NCBI RefSeq assembly: GCF_009725205.1
Contig: NZ_WNZY01000021.1
Coordinates: forward strand, 1 to 64,000
Source: Paenibacillus timonensis
GTDB lineage: Bacteria > Bacillota > Bacilli > Paenibacillales > Paenibacillaceae
Reading direction: 5' to 3'
DNA length: 64,000 nucleotides
Below are positions 17,516-26,719 of the stretch, one piece after another; position 1 is the first letter of the stretch, and each line of letters begins with the position of its first letter. Below the pieces are notes generated by a model. The model ran no database searches. It had not been told where the DNA came from and worked only from the letters and a program-made list of their open reading frames with translations. Made by a program: the position numbers and the translations under genes.

Positions 17516-18412
17516 ATGAGCATAAGGGAAGAGGTATCCACGCCGCACCGAACGAAGGAGATCATTCAACGGCACGGTTTTTCGTTTAAAAAAAGCCTGG
17601 GACAGAATTTTCTGATCGACCAGAACATTCTCGGGAAGATCGTCGCGGCAGCCGGCCTGGATGATACCAAGGGCGCGCTGGAAATCGGACCGGGTATCGG
17701 CGCGTTAACGGAGAAACTGGCTCAGGAGGCAGCTAAGGTAACGGCGGTGGAGATCGATCAACGTCTGCTTCCGATCCTGGAAGAGGTGCTGGAGCCTTAT
17801 TCGCACGTGAACGTGATCCATGGGGACGTGCTGAAGCTGGATCTTCAAGCGCTGTTCGCTGCCGAATTCGGCGGGGTGAACGGCGTCAGTGTAGTGGCTA
17901 ATCTGCCGTATTACGTGACGACGCCAATTCTGATGAAGCTCCTTGAGGAGAAGCTGCCTCTAGAGCATATTGTCGTAATGATCCAGAAGGAAGTGGCTGA
18001 GCGTATGGCTGCTGCTCCTGGCGGCAAGGATTACGGAAGCCTTAGCATCGCCGTTCAGTACTATAGCGTACCAGAGCTGATCTGCACGGTGCCGCACAGC
18101 GTGTTTATTCCGCAGCCGAATGTGGAGTCCGCGGTGATCCGCTTGACCGTGCGGAAGACGCCGGCTGTGGCCGTTAAGGATGAGGCATTTTTCTTCGAGG
18201 TGGTGCAGGCCTCTTTTGCCCAGAGACGGAAGACGATATCCAACAATCTCAAGAGCCGCTTCTTCCCCAAAGAGGGGCGCGAGCGACTGGAGCAGCTTCT
18301 GGAGGAAGCCGGTATCCAGTCTTCCCGGCGGGCCGAGACGTTAAGCCTGGATGAGTTTGCGAAGCTGAGCGATACGCTACTGGACGCCGGGTTGAAGGAA
18401 CTCCGCGTGTAA
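17516..18412 (+). CDS. rsmA: 16S rRNA dimethyladenosine transferase RsmA (KsgA)
   Basis: 298-aa enzyme dimethylating A1518/A1519 of 16S rRNA. Motifs: [22 protein letters not shown] (SAM binding), [13 protein letters not shown] (catalytic NLPY) and [10 protein letters not shown] near the C-terminus. The ATG at 17516 is used; the frame is open further upstream, but that part overlaps rnmV and is not family-like. AAGGAG lies 10 nt upstream inside the rnmV end. Confidence 0.95.
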   Translation: MSIREEVSTPHRTKEIIQRHGFSFKKSLGQNFLIDQNILGKIVAAAGLDDTKGALEIGPGIGALTEKLAQEAAKVTAVEIDQRLLPILEEVLEPYSHVNVIHGDVLKLDLQALFAAEFGGVNGVSVVANLPYYVTTPILMKLLEEKLPLEHIVVMIQKEVAERMAAAPGGKDYGSLSIAVQYYSVPELICTVPHSVFIPQPNVESAVIRLTVRKTPAVAVKDEAFFFEVVQASFAQRRKTISNNLKSRFFPKEGRERLEQLLEEAGIQSSRRAETLSLDEFAKLSDTLLDAGLKELRV

Positions 18413-18457
18413 CCATTCCCTCTTGTCGCCCATACGATGGGGATAGAGGTGATTGAC

Positions 18458-19354
18458 TTGACGAATTTGGGAGACTTGGTCGTCCGCAAATCATACGGTG
18501 GAGACGTCACGTTCCGGATCGAACGGATTGTACGGAGCGAAGCTATCATCAAAGGAACGGAATTTCGGCTGCTGGCGGATGCGCCCTTGACCGATCTGGT
18601 CAGGGTAGACCCGGCTTCCCCAGGAGAAACGACGCAGCGAGCCCGAATCAAGGCCACGGAGTCGCTGAAGTGGTTGACCCAGGACCGCAAGGACTTGGTA
18701 GAACGAAACCGGACGGCGATTGGACGGGAGTTTTATGCGCAAGGGGAACCGGCCTATTTCGAGGTGCCGGGTAAGGTGCTGCATTTGGACGGCGACGAAC
18801 GATATTTGCAAAAAAGCTTAAGCCTGTATGAGAAGCTGCGCGTGCCGGCTCAAGGCTATTACGTCACGGAGTCGCAAATGTCCCATGCGCTGTATCGACT
18901 GCTTCCTGCCATCAAACCGGATATCGTTGTGCTGACCGGACATGACGGGGTTTTAAAATCGCGTCCCAACGGCGACCTTTACAATTTAACCAGCTATAAA
19001 AATTCTAAGCATTTTGTGGAGGCCATTCAAACGGCCCGGCAATATGAACGGAATTTCGATACGTTAACGATCGTGGCCGGCGCTTGCCAGTCGCATTTTG
19101 AGGCGCTGCTACAGGCGGGGGCTAATTTTGCCAGCTCGCCCGGTCGAGTGCTGATCCATGCCCTGGATCCGGTCTACATCGCAGCCAAGGCGTCGCTCAC
19201 CTCCATCCGCGAGACCATCCAGATCACCGACGTGCTGAATCACACGATCAGCGGAGCGCAAGGCGTCGGTGGGATTGAGACCCGCGGCAGCTACCGTATC
19301 GGACTGCCCAAACTCAAGGATTTATCGACGCTGAAAGTTGTGCCGTCCATGTGA
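18458..19354 (+). CDS. yabG: Sporulation-specific cysteine protease YabG
   Basis: 298-aa YabG family protease that processes spore coat proteins in B. subtilis. The conserved start GDLVVRKSYGGDVTFRI and the core LTGHDGVLKSRP, YKNSKHFVEAI and VAGACQSHFEALLQAGANFASSPGR are present; the His and Cys in the last segments are candidate catalytic residues. The TTG at 18458 is chosen because GAGGTG lies 6 nt upstream, whereas the in-frame ATG at 18437 has no ribosome-binding site. It stands in its normal place after rsmA. Confidence 0.9.
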   Translation: MTNLGDLVVRKSYGGDVTFRIERIVRSEAIIKGTEFRLLADAPLTDLVRVDPASPGETTQRARIKATESLKWLTQDRKDLVERNRTAIGREFYAQGEPAYFEVPGKVLHLDGDERYLQKSLSLYEKLRVPAQGYYVTESQMSHALYRLLPAIKPDIVVLTGHDGVLKSRPNGDLYNLTSYKNSKHFVEAIQTARQYERNFDTLTIVAGACQSHFEALLQAGANFASSPGRVLIHALDPVYIAAKASLTSIRETIQITDVLNHTISGAQGVGGIETRGSYRIGLPKLKDLSTLKVVPSM

Positions 19355-19398
19355 AAGACCAAAATAAAAATAAAGAGCATCCTTGTTATTTGTCCATG

Positions 19399-19446
19399 CC
19401 GGAAGGATCTGAGGCGAACGCCCCAGGACCTTCCGGTTATTTTATT
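19399..19446 (+). terminator. Terminator after yabG
   Basis: CCGGAAGG and CTTCCGG close a long hairpin with an inner GGCG/CGCC stem, followed by TTATTTTATT. Confidence 0.8.
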
Positions 19447-19490
19447 AGGACTCCCATCGGGTTAAGAGAAAAAATGTCGAAAAATAATCG

Positions 19491-19562
19491 TTGACACATC
19501 ATTTTTACTGCTGATATAATTATTTGTTTTGATTTGACAAGGTTGTGACTTTCCTGTATAAT
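19491..19562 (+). promoter_or_regulatory. Tandem sigma-A promoters of veg
   Basis: P1: TTGACA (19491-19496), 18 nt, TATAAT (19515-19520). P2: TTGACA (19534-19539), 17 nt, TATAAT (19557-19562) with an extended TG; both hexamers are perfect consensus. B. subtilis Pveg is one of its strongest vegetative promoters, so strong constitutive activity is expected. A single TGTCGAA (0A-like) lies at 19475-19481, which may be chance. Confidence 0.92.
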
Positions 19563-19590
19563 GGACAAAGAAAGAAGGTGGTCACAGGCA

Positions 19591-19866
19591 ATGGCTAAAA
19601 ATGCGCTGTCGGAAATTAAGCATAGTCTCGACGCCCACGTAGGACAGAAAATTATGCTCCGGGCAAACGGAGGTCGCCGGAAGACCGTCGAACGCACTGG
19701 AGTTTTGGAGGAGACTTATCCTTCGGTCTTCATTGTGAAGCTGGATCAAGAGCAGCAAACCTTTAAGCGTGTGTCTTACAGTTATGCCGATATACTGACC
19801 GAATCCGTTGAAGTTATGATTTGCGACGACAACGATGAGATGAGGATTTCGTATATTAAACCGTGA
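19591..19866 (+). CDS. veg: Veg protein
   Basis: 91-aa Veg family protein (B. subtilis Veg is of similar size), linked there to biofilm gene control. The conserved core is [37 protein letters not shown]. The ATG at 19591 follows GAAGGTGG. An in-frame ATG at 19561 is excluded because it overlaps the -10 box of P2. A strong terminator follows. Confidence 0.95.
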   Translation: MAKNALSEIKHSLDAHVGQKIMLRANGGRRKTVERTGVLEETYPSVFIVKLDQEQQTFKRVSYSYADILTESVEVMICDDNDEMRISYIKP

Positions 19867-19894
19867 ACATCATGAACCAAATGAATTAAGCAGC

Positions 19895-19932
19895 AAACGG
19901 TTATCGCCCGGTGGGTGAGGCCGTTTTTTTCT
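19895..19932 (+). terminator. Terminator after veg
   Basis: AACGG-TTATCGCCC pairs with GGGTGAGG-CCGTT around a short loop, then TTTTTTT. Confidence 0.87.
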
Positions 19933-19995
19933 TGCCTGCATGAGGGGACTGGCTGCCTCGTGATTTGTTCGCCTTACGTGGACAGACTTTCCATC

Positions 19996-20025
19996 GTATG
20001 CTTGAGCCAGAGCCTGCGTATACTA
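19996..20025 (+). promoter_or_regulatory. Sigma-G promoter of sspF
   Basis: GTATG (-35, 19996-20000) and TATACTA (-10, 20019-20025) separated by 18 nt, close to the forespore sigma-G consensus GHATR-18-CATxHTA. The target is a spore protein gene 45 nt downstream. Confidence 0.78.
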
Positions 20026-20069
20026 ATCATCGTTCCTATATCCATGACCCCAAAGGAGGAGCACTGACC

Positions 20070-20249
20070 ATGTCGCGAAGAAGACGCAGCGTGATGTCGG
20101 AGAACTTGAAGGTCGAGTTGGCGAAGGATTTGGGATTTTATGATACCGTCCAGCAGGAAGGCTGGGGCGGCATCAAAGCCAAAGATGCGGGCAATATGGT
20201 GAAGCGGGCGATTGAGCTCGCCGAGAAGGCCGCAGCGAAACAGCAATAA
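20070..20249 (+). CDS. sspF: Small acid-soluble spore protein SspF
   Basis: 59-aa alpha/beta-type-related SASP. It has [14 protein letters not shown], the conserved [20 protein letters not shown] segment and [15 protein letters not shown]. Such proteins coat forespore DNA. AAAGGAGGA lies 9 nt before the ATG; the longer open frame upstream includes the promoter and is not coding. The position between veg and ispE matches B. subtilis. Confidence 0.95.
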   Translation: MSRRRRSVMSENLKVELAKDLGFYDTVQQEGWGGIKAKDAGNMVKRAIELAEKAAAKQQ

Positions 20250-20260
20250 CCTCTGCCGCA

Positions 20261-20295
20261 GCGAAGCTTCCCGTCCGGGGAGCTTCGTTTTTTTC
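20261..20295 (+). terminator. Terminator after sspF
   Basis: GCGAAGCTTCCC pairs with GGGGAGCTTCG around GTCC, then seven T residues. Confidence 0.88.
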
Positions 20296-20434
20296 GCCGG
20301 ATGAAGTAAGATAGAGGGAGAAAAATTTGTCTTTCGTACATAGACGTGGAGGCAATCATTTTTTACAATATAGGAATGTGCCAGATGACCGGATGGATGA
20401 GGATTCCACGGAATTGCTGAGGTGGGGGAGCGCC

Positions 20435-21289
20435 ATGAAAATTTACGAAAAAGCACCGGCCAAAATTAATTTAATGCTCGATGTGTTGCATAAACGTCCG
20501 GACGGTTACCACGAGGTTGAGATGATCATGACCATGGTGGATCTAGCCGACCGTCTGGAAATGAGCGCCCTCCCGCGGGATACGATTATTATTTCGAGCC
20601 AGGCTGGATATATTCCGCTGGACGAGAAGAATTTAGCGTTCCAGGCGGCGAAGCTGATTAAGGAAAGATACAACGTACGGAGCGGGGTATACATTCACCT
20701 CGACAAGAAGATTCCGGTTGCCGCTGGCCTTGCCGGAGGCAGCAGCGATGCGGCAGCGACGTTGCGCGGATTAAACCGGCTGTGGGAGCTAGGCATTCCC
20801 GAAGAAGAGCTAAAGGAGCTGGGATCGGAACTTGGCTCGGATGTGCCGTTTTGCGTGACAGGGGGCACGGCGTTGGCGACAGGGCGGGGTGAAGTATTGT
20901 CGCCGCTTCCGAATCCACCGCAATGCTGGGTGGTGCTGGCGAAGCCCCCCATTAACGTCTCAACGGCGGAGGTTTACGGGCGCCTTCATGCGGAGCAGAT
21001 TGCGAATCATCCGTCGGCTTCCCGGATGCAGGAGGCGCTGGAGAAACGCTCGTTCAACGAGGTATGCCAGCAGCTGGGGAACGTGCTGGAGCAGGTGACG
21101 CTTACGCTTCACCCGGAAGTCGCGCACTTGAAAGAAGCGATGTTACGTCTCGGCGCGGATGGGGTACTGATGTCTGGCAGCGGACCGACGGTTTTCGGCC
21201 TCGTCTCAAAGGAATCGAAAGTGTCGCGCATTTACAACGGATTGCGGGGATTCTGCAAAGAAGTCTATGCCGTGAGGCTGTTGACTTGA
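20435..21289 (+). CDS. ispE: 4-diphosphocytidyl-2-C-methyl-D-erythritol kinase
   Basis: 284-aa GHMP kinase of the MEP isoprenoid pathway, phosphorylating CDP-ME. Motifs: [14 protein letters not shown], the ATP loop [19 protein letters not shown] and [10 protein letters not shown]. The ATG at 20435 gives the family N-terminus; GGGGGAG lies just upstream. The longer in-frame extension is not conserved. Confidence 0.95.
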   Translation: MKIYEKAPAKINLMLDVLHKRPDGYHEVEMIMTMVDLADRLEMSALPRDTIIISSQAGYIPLDEKNLAFQAAKLIKERYNVRSGVYIHLDKKIPVAAGLAGGSSDAAATLRGLNRLWELGIPEEELKELGSELGSDVPFCVTGGTALATGRGEVLSPLPNPPQCWVVLAKPPINVSTAEVYGRLHAEQIANHPSASRMQEALEKRSFNEVCQQLGNVLEQVTLTLHPEVAHLKEAMLRLGADGVLMSGSGPTVFGLVSKESKVSRIYNGLRGFCKEVYAVRLLT

Positions 21290-21340
21290 GGTCGGCTAAG
21301 TGACCTTGATTTGCTGTACTCATTCGCTGATTTCCAAGGC

Positions 21341-21391
21341 TTGGACAAATCCGTACAAAAATGTTATAGTTTCATTAAAATATTCGGATTT
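21341..21391 (+). promoter_or_regulatory. Candidate purR promoter with PurBox pair
   Basis: TTGGAC (21341-21346) and TATAGT (21365-21370), 18-nt spacer. AAATCCGTACAAA (21347-21359, 11/13 to the PurBox AWWWCCGAACWWT) and the inverted AATATTCGGATTT (21379-21391, 12/13) flank the -10 with a 19-nt gap. B. subtilis PurR operators use inverted PurBoxes 16-17 nt apart, so autoregulation is plausible but the spacing is loose. Confidence 0.45.
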
Positions 21392-21406
21392 AGCGAGGGG
21401 TACTTC

Positions 21407-22243
21407 GTGAAGAAATTAAAGAGAAGCGCTCGTTTGGTCGAGATGACCCACTATCTGTTGTCTAGACCCCATCATTTGATCCCATTGACCACCTTTGCGC
21501 AGCGGTACGGAGCGGCCAAGTCGTCGATCAGCGAGGATCTGGGCATCATCAAAGAAGTGTTTGAAGGCGAAGGCATGGGGGATTTGCTGACGCTTGCCGG
21601 AGCGGCCGGTGGCGTGAAGTATATTCCCCGGGTCGGCTGGGAGCAAGCCAAGATTTTTATCCGGCAGCTTTGTGAGAAGCTGGCGCAGTCAGACCGTATT
21701 TTGCCGGGCGGGTACTTGTATATGTCCGATCTCTTGGGGCAACCGGCACTGATGAACGAGGCAGGCAAGCTGTTTGCTACGGCGTTCGGCGATTTGGAGA
21801 TCGACTGCATCATGACCGTGGAAACGAAGGGGATCCCCCTTGCGTATGCGACCGGGGCAGAGTTGAATCTGCCGGTAGTCCTGGTCCGCCGCGACCATCA
21901 GGTCACCGAAGGATCGGCCGTTAGTATCAATTACGTGTCGGGCTCCCATAAGAGTCTGCACACCATGACGTTGTCCCGTCGGGCGCTTAAGGAACGTTCC
22001 CGCGTATTGATCGTCGATGACTTCATGAAGGCAGGAGGAACGATCCAGGGGATGGTAGACCTGCTGGCCGAATTTAATGCTGAGGTTGCCGGAGTTGGTG
22101 TCCTGGTGGAATCGGGCGAGGTCGCCAGCGAGCAGCGTCTATTGCATGATTACGTTTCCTTGGCGACGCTTCGAGCGGTCGATGCCAAGGAGAAGGAGAT
22201 CTCGGTAGAACCAGGGAATTATTTTTCGAAATTTGGACAATAA
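21407..22243 (+). CDS. purR: Purine operon repressor PurR
   Basis: 278-aa repressor: an N-terminal winged helix (about residues 1-72, RLVEMTHYLLSRPHHLIPL) and a phosphoribosyltransferase-like effector domain. The PRPP-binding motif is VLIVDDFMKAGGT. PRPP relieves repression of purine genes. GTG start with GCGAGGGG 6 nt upstream; earlier codons overlap the putative promoter. In B. subtilis yabJ follows; it is absent here. Confidence 0.94.
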   Translation: MKKLKRSARLVEMTHYLLSRPHHLIPLTTFAQRYGAAKSSISEDLGIIKEVFEGEGMGDLLTLAGAAGGVKYIPRVGWEQAKIFIRQLCEKLAQSDRILPGGYLYMSDLLGQPALMNEAGKLFATAFGDLEIDCIMTVETKGIPLAYATGAELNLPVVLVRRDHQVTEGSAVSINYVSGSHKSLHTMTLSRRALKERSRVLIVDDFMKAGGTIQGMVDLLAEFNAEVAGVGVLVESGEVASEQRLLHDYVSLATLRAVDAKEKEISVEPGNYFSKFGQ

Positions 22244-22354
22244 GAACGATGTCGAGATCTTCTCAAATTGTAAGAATTCTCGACGAAACGTGTCGAAAAG
22301 CCCGTTTTATCAAAAAAAATCGTGATTTTCGGCCATTTTGTTGATCAAAAAAAA

Positions 22355-22379
22355 AGGATTTCCGTTTGCTATGTGGAAT
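22355..22379 (+). promoter_or_regulatory. Sigma-H promoter of spoVG
   Basis: AGGATTT (22355-22361) and GGAATATT (from 22375) match the sigma-H pattern known for B. subtilis spoVG (AGGATTT with GGAAT). One 0A-like TGTCGAA lies 58 nt upstream at 22291-22297. Confidence 0.78.
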
Positions 22380-22419
22380 ATTACACCAAGTCTCTGATGG
22401 AAAAAGGTGGTGAACACAT

Positions 22420-22704
22420 ATGCAAATTACGGATGTAAGACTCCGCCGAGTCAGCTCTGAAGGCAGAATGAAGGCAATCGCATCCATTACCATCGATAAC
22501 GAATTTGTTGTTCATGACATTCGCGTCATCGACGGGAACAATGGGATGTTTGTAGCTATGCCTAGCAAGCGCACGCCGGACGGGGAGTTCCGGGATATCG
22601 CGCATCCGATTTCCTCTGGCACCCGCGAGAAGATTCAAGCTGCAGTCCTAGCTGAATACGAGCGTGCCGCCGACCAAGAGGAAGCGATCGAAGAAGGGGC
22701 GTAA
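22420..22704 (+). CDS. spoVG: Septation/RNA-binding regulator SpoVG
   Basis: 94-aa SpoVG. The start [11 protein letters not shown] and the core [35 protein letters not shown] are diagnostic. It affects asymmetric division and, in other Firmicutes, binds nucleic acid. AAAGGTGG lies before the ATG. Confidence 0.97.
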   Translation: MQITDVRLRRVSSEGRMKAIASITIDNEFVVHDIRVIDGNNGMFVAMPSKRTPDGEFRDIAHPISSGTREKIQAAVLAEYERAADQEEAIEEGA

Positions 22705-22744
22705 GTCGCATTTATTTGAATTCTTGACCAATTGGGGTTCGAGG

Positions 22745-22782
22745 AAAAGGGAGCCATGCGTACATGGCTCCCTTTTCTTTTT
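22745..22782 (+). terminator. Terminator after spoVG
   Basis: Perfect 14-bp stem AAAAGGGAGCCATG / CATGGCTCCCTTTT around CGTA, then CTTTTT. Confidence 0.92.
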
Positions 22783-22837
22783 GCCTTAAATGAGATATAT
22801 TCAGTAATGAGTTTAAGACAGAGTATAAATCAATCAG

Positions 22838-23006
22838 AACTCAAAAAGTCAGGTTTTCAGCACCGAGAAGGTTGGATGAAGATAGGGACCGAGTAGCGCA
22901 GCGTAGTTGGAGCTACGTGAGCAACGGAGGGCCCGGCTGAATTCAAGATTCGATGGCGAATCCTCTTCATGACCTTCTTCGTGATTAAAAGATGACTTTT
23001 TGAGTT
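22838..23006 (+). repeat. Intergenic terminal-inverted-repeat element, copy E
   Basis: 169-bp copy. The left end AACTCAAAAAGTCAGGTTTT matches the complement of the right end with few mismatches over about 26 bp. Internal blocks CACCGAGAAGGTTGGATGAA, CTACGTGAGCAACGGA and GATTCGA-TG-GCGAATC are present. Its right end lies only 12 bp before the glmU ribosome-binding site. Confidence 0.87.
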
Positions 23007-23032
23007 ACCTTTTGGAGAAGGAGGCCGGGGCC

Positions 23033-24433
23033 TTGAAAAGATTAGCTATCGTTCTTGCCGCGGGTCAAGGGAAACGGATGAAGTCCAAGCTTTATAAAGT
23101 GCTTCACCCCGTTTGCGGCAAACCGATGGTCGGGCATGTGTTGAACGCGGTTCAAGAGGTAGGTTGTGAACGCAGCATCGTGGTTGTTGGCCACGGAGCC
23201 GAAGCCGTGAAATCCTACTTAGGTTCATCGGCGGAATACGTGTTGCAGGAACAGCAGCTGGGAACCGGACATGCCGTCAAGCAAGCCGGGTCATTATTGG
23301 CGGGAGAAGAAGGAGTCACGCTGGTTATCTGTGGCGATACCCCATTGGTTACGGCAGAGACGCTAGAAGCGCTATTCGACCTTCATCATCGTAAGGGAGC
23401 GGCGGCGACCGTGCTCACGGCGAAGATGGAGCAGCCGTACGGATATGGTCGGGTGATCCGCGGTGCGAACGGAACGGTGGAACGGATTGTCGAGCAGAAG
23501 GATTGCTCGCCGGAAGAAGCCGCCGTGCAGGAAATTAATACAGGCACTTATTGTTTTGATAATGCAAAATTATTTGCCGCGCTGGAGAAAGTCACAAACA
23601 ACAACGCTCAGCAAGAGTACTATCTTACCGATGTCATCGGCATTTTGGTACAGGCGAACGAAGTGGTGGAAGGATACGCGGTAACGGACGTTCGGGAATC
23701 GATCGGCGTCAATGACCGGGTGGCGTTAGCGGAGGCAGAAGCGGTCATGCGTGAGCGCATCGTGCGAGGCCATATGTTGAATGGCGTAACGGTGATCGAT
23801 CCGGCGTCCACCTATATTGGAGCCGACGTAACGATCGGTGCGGATACCGTGGTTTATCCGGGAACGGTTCTGTCCGGGAAGACCGTGATTGGCGAAGATT
23901 GTGTGATTGGGCCGGCGGCAGAAATTGAAGATAGTGTGATACAAGACGGCGCGAAGGTGAAACAGTCGGTGCTCAGCCGGGCAGAGGTCGGTCGGGAAAC
24001 GACGGTAGGGCCTTTCGCTTATTTGCGTCCGGGGGCGAAACTCGGAGCGCACGTAAAAGTCGGCGATTTCGTGGAAATCAAAAATGCGACGCTCGATGAT
24101 GGCTCCAAAGTGTCGCACCTCAGCTACATCGGTGATGCGAAAGTCGGTAAGAACGTGAATATCGGCTGCGGCGCGATTACGGTGAACTATGATGGTTATA
24201 ATAAGTCCATTACGGAGATCGAGGACGATGCCTTCGTTGGCAGCAACGTGAACTTGATCGCGCCGGTCAAGGTGGGTAAAGGCGCTTATGTCGTTGCCGG
24301 ATCTACGATTACGCATTCCGTTCCGGAGAACGACCTGGCCATTGCTAGACCCCGGCAGGAGAACAAAACCGGTTATGCCGAGAAGATTCGTGCTCGGGCC
24401 AAAGCCAAGAAGCAAAGACAACAGGAATCTTAA
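23033..24433 (+). CDS. glmU: Bifunctional N-acetylglucosamine-1-phosphate uridyltransferase / GlcN-1-P acetyltransferase
   Basis: 466-aa enzyme making UDP-GlcNAc. The N-terminal pyrophosphorylase domain has [19 protein letters not shown] and [11 protein letters not shown]; from about residue 250 the left-handed beta-helix acetyltransferase repeats run, ending with [13 protein letters not shown] and [12 protein letters not shown]. The TTG at 23033 has AAGGAGG 8 nt upstream. The open frame extends into repeat copy E, but those codons are not conserved. Confidence 0.95.
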   Translation: MKRLAIVLAAGQGKRMKSKLYKVLHPVCGKPMVGHVLNAVQEVGCERSIVVVGHGAEAVKSYLGSSAEYVLQEQQLGTGHAVKQAGSLLAGEEGVTLVICGDTPLVTAETLEALFDLHHRKGAAATVLTAKMEQPYGYGRVIRGANGTVERIVEQKDCSPEEAAVQEINTGTYCFDNAKLFAALEKVTNNNAQQEYYLTDVIGILVQANEVVEGYAVTDVRESIGVNDRVALAEAEAVMRERIVRGHMLNGVTVIDPASTYIGADVTIGADTVVYPGTVLSGKTVIGEDCVIGPAAEIEDSVIQDGAKVKQSVLSRAEVGRETTVGPFAYLRPGAKLGAHVKVGDFVEIKNATLDDGSKVSHLSYIGDAKVGKNVNIGCGAITVNYDGYNKSITEIEDDAFVGSNVNLIAPVKVGKGAYVVAGSTITHSVPENDLAIARPRQENKTGYAEKIRARAKAKKQRQQES

Positions 24434-24535
24434 TCAAGGATGTAGTGACCATTTGAATAGACGGGGTAGCTGGGAAGGCGGGTTATTCACATTACGCCCA
24501 AACGCTATCTACACAGCACGGAGGGTTTACATTTT

Positions 24536-25489
24536 ATGACTTATTGTGATTCTAAATTAAAGATATTCACCTGTAACTCCAACCCTAAATTGGCTCATCA
24601 GATCGCCGACTACATCGGCATCCCGATGGGGGATTCGGAGACGACGAGCTTTAGCGACGGCGAAATACAGGTCAAGCTGTCCGAAAGCGTTCGGGGCTGC
24701 CACGTCTATGTGGTGCAATCGACCTGCGCGCCCGTCAACGATAACTTGATGGAACTCCTCGTGATGGTGGATGCTTTGAAAAGAGCTTCGGCCAAGAGCA
24801 TCAATGTGGTTATCCCGTATTACGGTTACGCCCGTCAGGACCGGAAGGCCCGTTCGCGCGATCCGATCACGGCGAAGTTGGTTGCCAACCTGATCGAGAA
24901 AGCCGGCGCGCACCGGGTCATTACGATGGACCTTCACGCCATGCAGATCCAAGGCTTCTTCGATATCCCTGTCGATCACATGCTGGGCGTACCGATTTTG
25001 GCCCAGTATTTCCGTTCCAAGCATATTCCGAATCCGGTTGTCGTCTCGCCTGACCATGGCGGGGTGGTTCGTGCCCGTAAACTGGCCGATTTCCTGAATG
25101 CGCCGCTGGCGATCATCGACAAGCGCCGTCCAGAGCCAAACGTCAGTGAGGTCATGAATATCATCGGGAATATCGAAGGAAAAACCGCGATCCTCGTGGA
25201 TGACATCATCGATACCGCTGGTACGATCGTTCTTGGCGCTAACGCGCTGAAGGAAGGCGGGGTTCAAGAGGTGTATGCCTGCTGTACACACCCCGTGTTG
25301 TCCGGACCGGCGATGGAACGGTTGGAAAACTCTCCGCTGAAGGAAGTTATCGTCACGGATACGATTCCGATCACGCATCCGAATCCGACGAGCAAGCTTA
25401 AGGTGCTGTCTGTCGCTCCGCTGATGGGCGAAGCGATCATCCGCGTGCACGAGGAGCTGTCGATCAGCAAGCTGTTCGAAATCGAATAA
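24536..25489 (+). CDS. prs: Ribose-phosphate pyrophosphokinase
   Basis: 317-aa PRPP synthase. Seen: [49 protein letters not shown] (metal/ATP region) and the PRPP loop [13 protein letters not shown]. It supplies purine, pyrimidine, His and Trp synthesis, and PRPP is the effector of PurR encoded nearby. GGAGGG lies 10 nt before the ATG. Confidence 0.97.
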   Translation: MTYCDSKLKIFTCNSNPKLAHQIADYIGIPMGDSETTSFSDGEIQVKLSESVRGCHVYVVQSTCAPVNDNLMELLVMVDALKRASAKSINVVIPYYGYARQDRKARSRDPITAKLVANLIEKAGAHRVITMDLHAMQIQGFFDIPVDHMLGVPILAQYFRSKHIPNPVVVSPDHGGVVRARKLADFLNAPLAIIDKRRPEPNVSEVMNIIGNIEGKTAILVDDIIDTAGTIVLGANALKEGGVQEVYACCTHPVLSGPAMERLENSPLKEVIVTDTIPITHPNPTSKLKVLSVAPLMGEAIIRVHEELSISKLFEIE

Positions 25490-25508
25490 TAAGGGTCACT
25501 GCCACAGC

Positions 25509-25546
25509 AGGGGTTGCGTCCTCCCAAACGGGGAACGTAACCCCTA
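25509..25546 (+). terminator. Hairpin after prs
   Basis: AGGGGTTGCGT pairs with ACGTAACCCCT (one mismatch) 20 nt after the prs stop. There is no clean T run, so it may be a weak terminator or an mRNA 3' stabiliser. Confidence 0.5.
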
Positions 25547-25620
25547 TCGGTGTATTGGCGTTGTTAATTGGTGAAAAAGGTGCTGTGCGTGCTCGTTTGA
25601 TCCTACGATCGCTGTTGTTC

Positions 25621-25666
25621 GCGGATTTCTTGAATTGGACTAAATTCAGAAGTTGTAGAAATCCGC
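25621..25666 (+). repeat. Large hairpin in the prs-pth gap
   Basis: GCGGATTTCT (25621-25630) pairs with AGAAATCCGC (25657-25666), and inside it TGAATT pairs with AATTCA around GGACTA. It lies in the 588-nt gap where B. subtilis has ctc; I found no trace of a ctc frame here. Confidence 0.55.
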
Positions 25667-25835
25667 TCACAAAGGCGAACGCTCCGCTTATTCGGATTCA
25701 AACGGCCCGCTCCGCAAATTTTTGCGATATGAGTAAATCCATACCGGGGGCGATCCTGGCCGCAACCCCTAATGCGGCAGTGGTGGGGGAAGGCAGGGAC
25801 GACGGGATCGATGACACTCCCCGTCGGGGAATACA

Positions 25836-25965
25836 AATTAACTGGAATTTCTACTGTTAATTTAGGCGGAATCGGGAGTGTTGGGCGATTTAACGGTAGG
25901 TTTTACCGTTAGTTGCTCGAACAGCGGATCCACGTCGAAATTAACGGTACATTTTCCAGTTAATC
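25836..25965 (+). repeat. Three short palindromes spaced by about 52 bp
   Basis: Imperfect palindromes of 22-28 bp: AATTAACTGGA..TACTGTTAATTT (25836-25863), TTTAACGGTAGG..TACCGTTAG (25889-25912) and ATTAACGGTA..CCAGTTAAT (25940-25965). They share the arm TTAACGGTA/TACCGTTAA. Function is unknown; an operator array or small structured repeats are possible. Confidence 0.6.
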
Positions 25966-26077
25966 CGATTGAGAGGTTAGTTAGTTTAACGAAGAATCAA
26001 GCACCAGCGGCGGTTTTGAGCTACATCAGAGCGGAGGAACGCCACAGTAACAAACATAACTTGGAGGTACATGTCCC

Positions 26078-26638
26078 ATGAAGTGGATCGTAGGGCTCGG
26101 CAATCCGGGAGCCCAATATGAGAAAACCCGGCATAATATCGGCTTTATGGCCGTGGATGAATTGGCGCGTCGGCATGGCATCGAGATCAAGCAGAGCAAA
26201 TGCAAGGCTTTGATCGGGGAGGGGATGCTGCCGGGCGGCAAAGTTGTGCTGATCAAGCCGATGACCTACATGAATCTATCCGGCGAAGCGGTGCGCGCTT
26301 ATATGGATTACTATAAGGCGTCGATTGATGACATGATCGTGGTGTACGACGACTTGGATACCGATCTGGGGCGAAACCGGTTGAGATATCAAGGTAGCGC
26401 TGGCGGACATAACGGCATCAAGTCGATCATTCAACATACCGGGACACAGACGTTTAACCGAATTCGGATGGGGATTTCCCGGCCGGAGCCAGGTTTTGCG
26501 GTGGTTGATTATGTGCTGTCGGGTTTCGCCAAGAAAGATAAGCCGCTGCTCGATCAGTCCATTCAAGCGGCATGCGATGCATTGGAATACAGCATGGATC
26601 ATACGTTTGAACAAACGATGGCTAAGTTTAACGGTTAA
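26078..26638 (+). CDS. pth: Peptidyl-tRNA hydrolase (SpoVC)
   Basis: 186-aa enzyme releasing tRNA from stalled peptidyl-tRNA. Signatures: VGLGNPGAQYEKTRHNIGF with the catalytic His, PMTYMNLSGEAV, and GSAGGHNGIKSI. Family length fits. GGAGGT lies upstream of the ATG. Confidence 0.96.
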   Translation: MKWIVGLGNPGAQYEKTRHNIGFMAVDELARRHGIEIKQSKCKALIGEGMLPGGKVVLIKPMTYMNLSGEAVRAYMDYYKASIDDMIVVYDDLDTDLGRNRLRYQGSAGGHNGIKSIIQHTGTQTFNRIRMGISRPEPGFAVVDYVLSGFAKKDKPLLDQSIQAACDALEYSMDHTFEQTMAKFNG

Positions 26639-26719
26639 GGTTTATAGCAAGGCCGATAGGCTAAAAGCCAAACGCCCGGGGCATACTGGAGACATAAAGA
26701 ATCTTCAGGAGGCATAAAG

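Noticed and set aside
18411-18439. Sigma-K-like promoter for yabG (AC, about 17 nt, CATACGATG)
   Set aside because: The implied start would fall on the ribosome-binding site and the -10 has a mismatch at a key base.
19561-19590. Upstream ATG as the veg start
   Set aside because: It overlaps the -10 box of promoter P2 and so cannot be in the message from that promoter.
25555-25860. 101-codon open frame in the prs-pth gap
   Set aside because: No ribosome-binding site, no family resemblance, and it crosses the nested hairpin and the first palindrome; it is not a ctc remnant that I can recognise.
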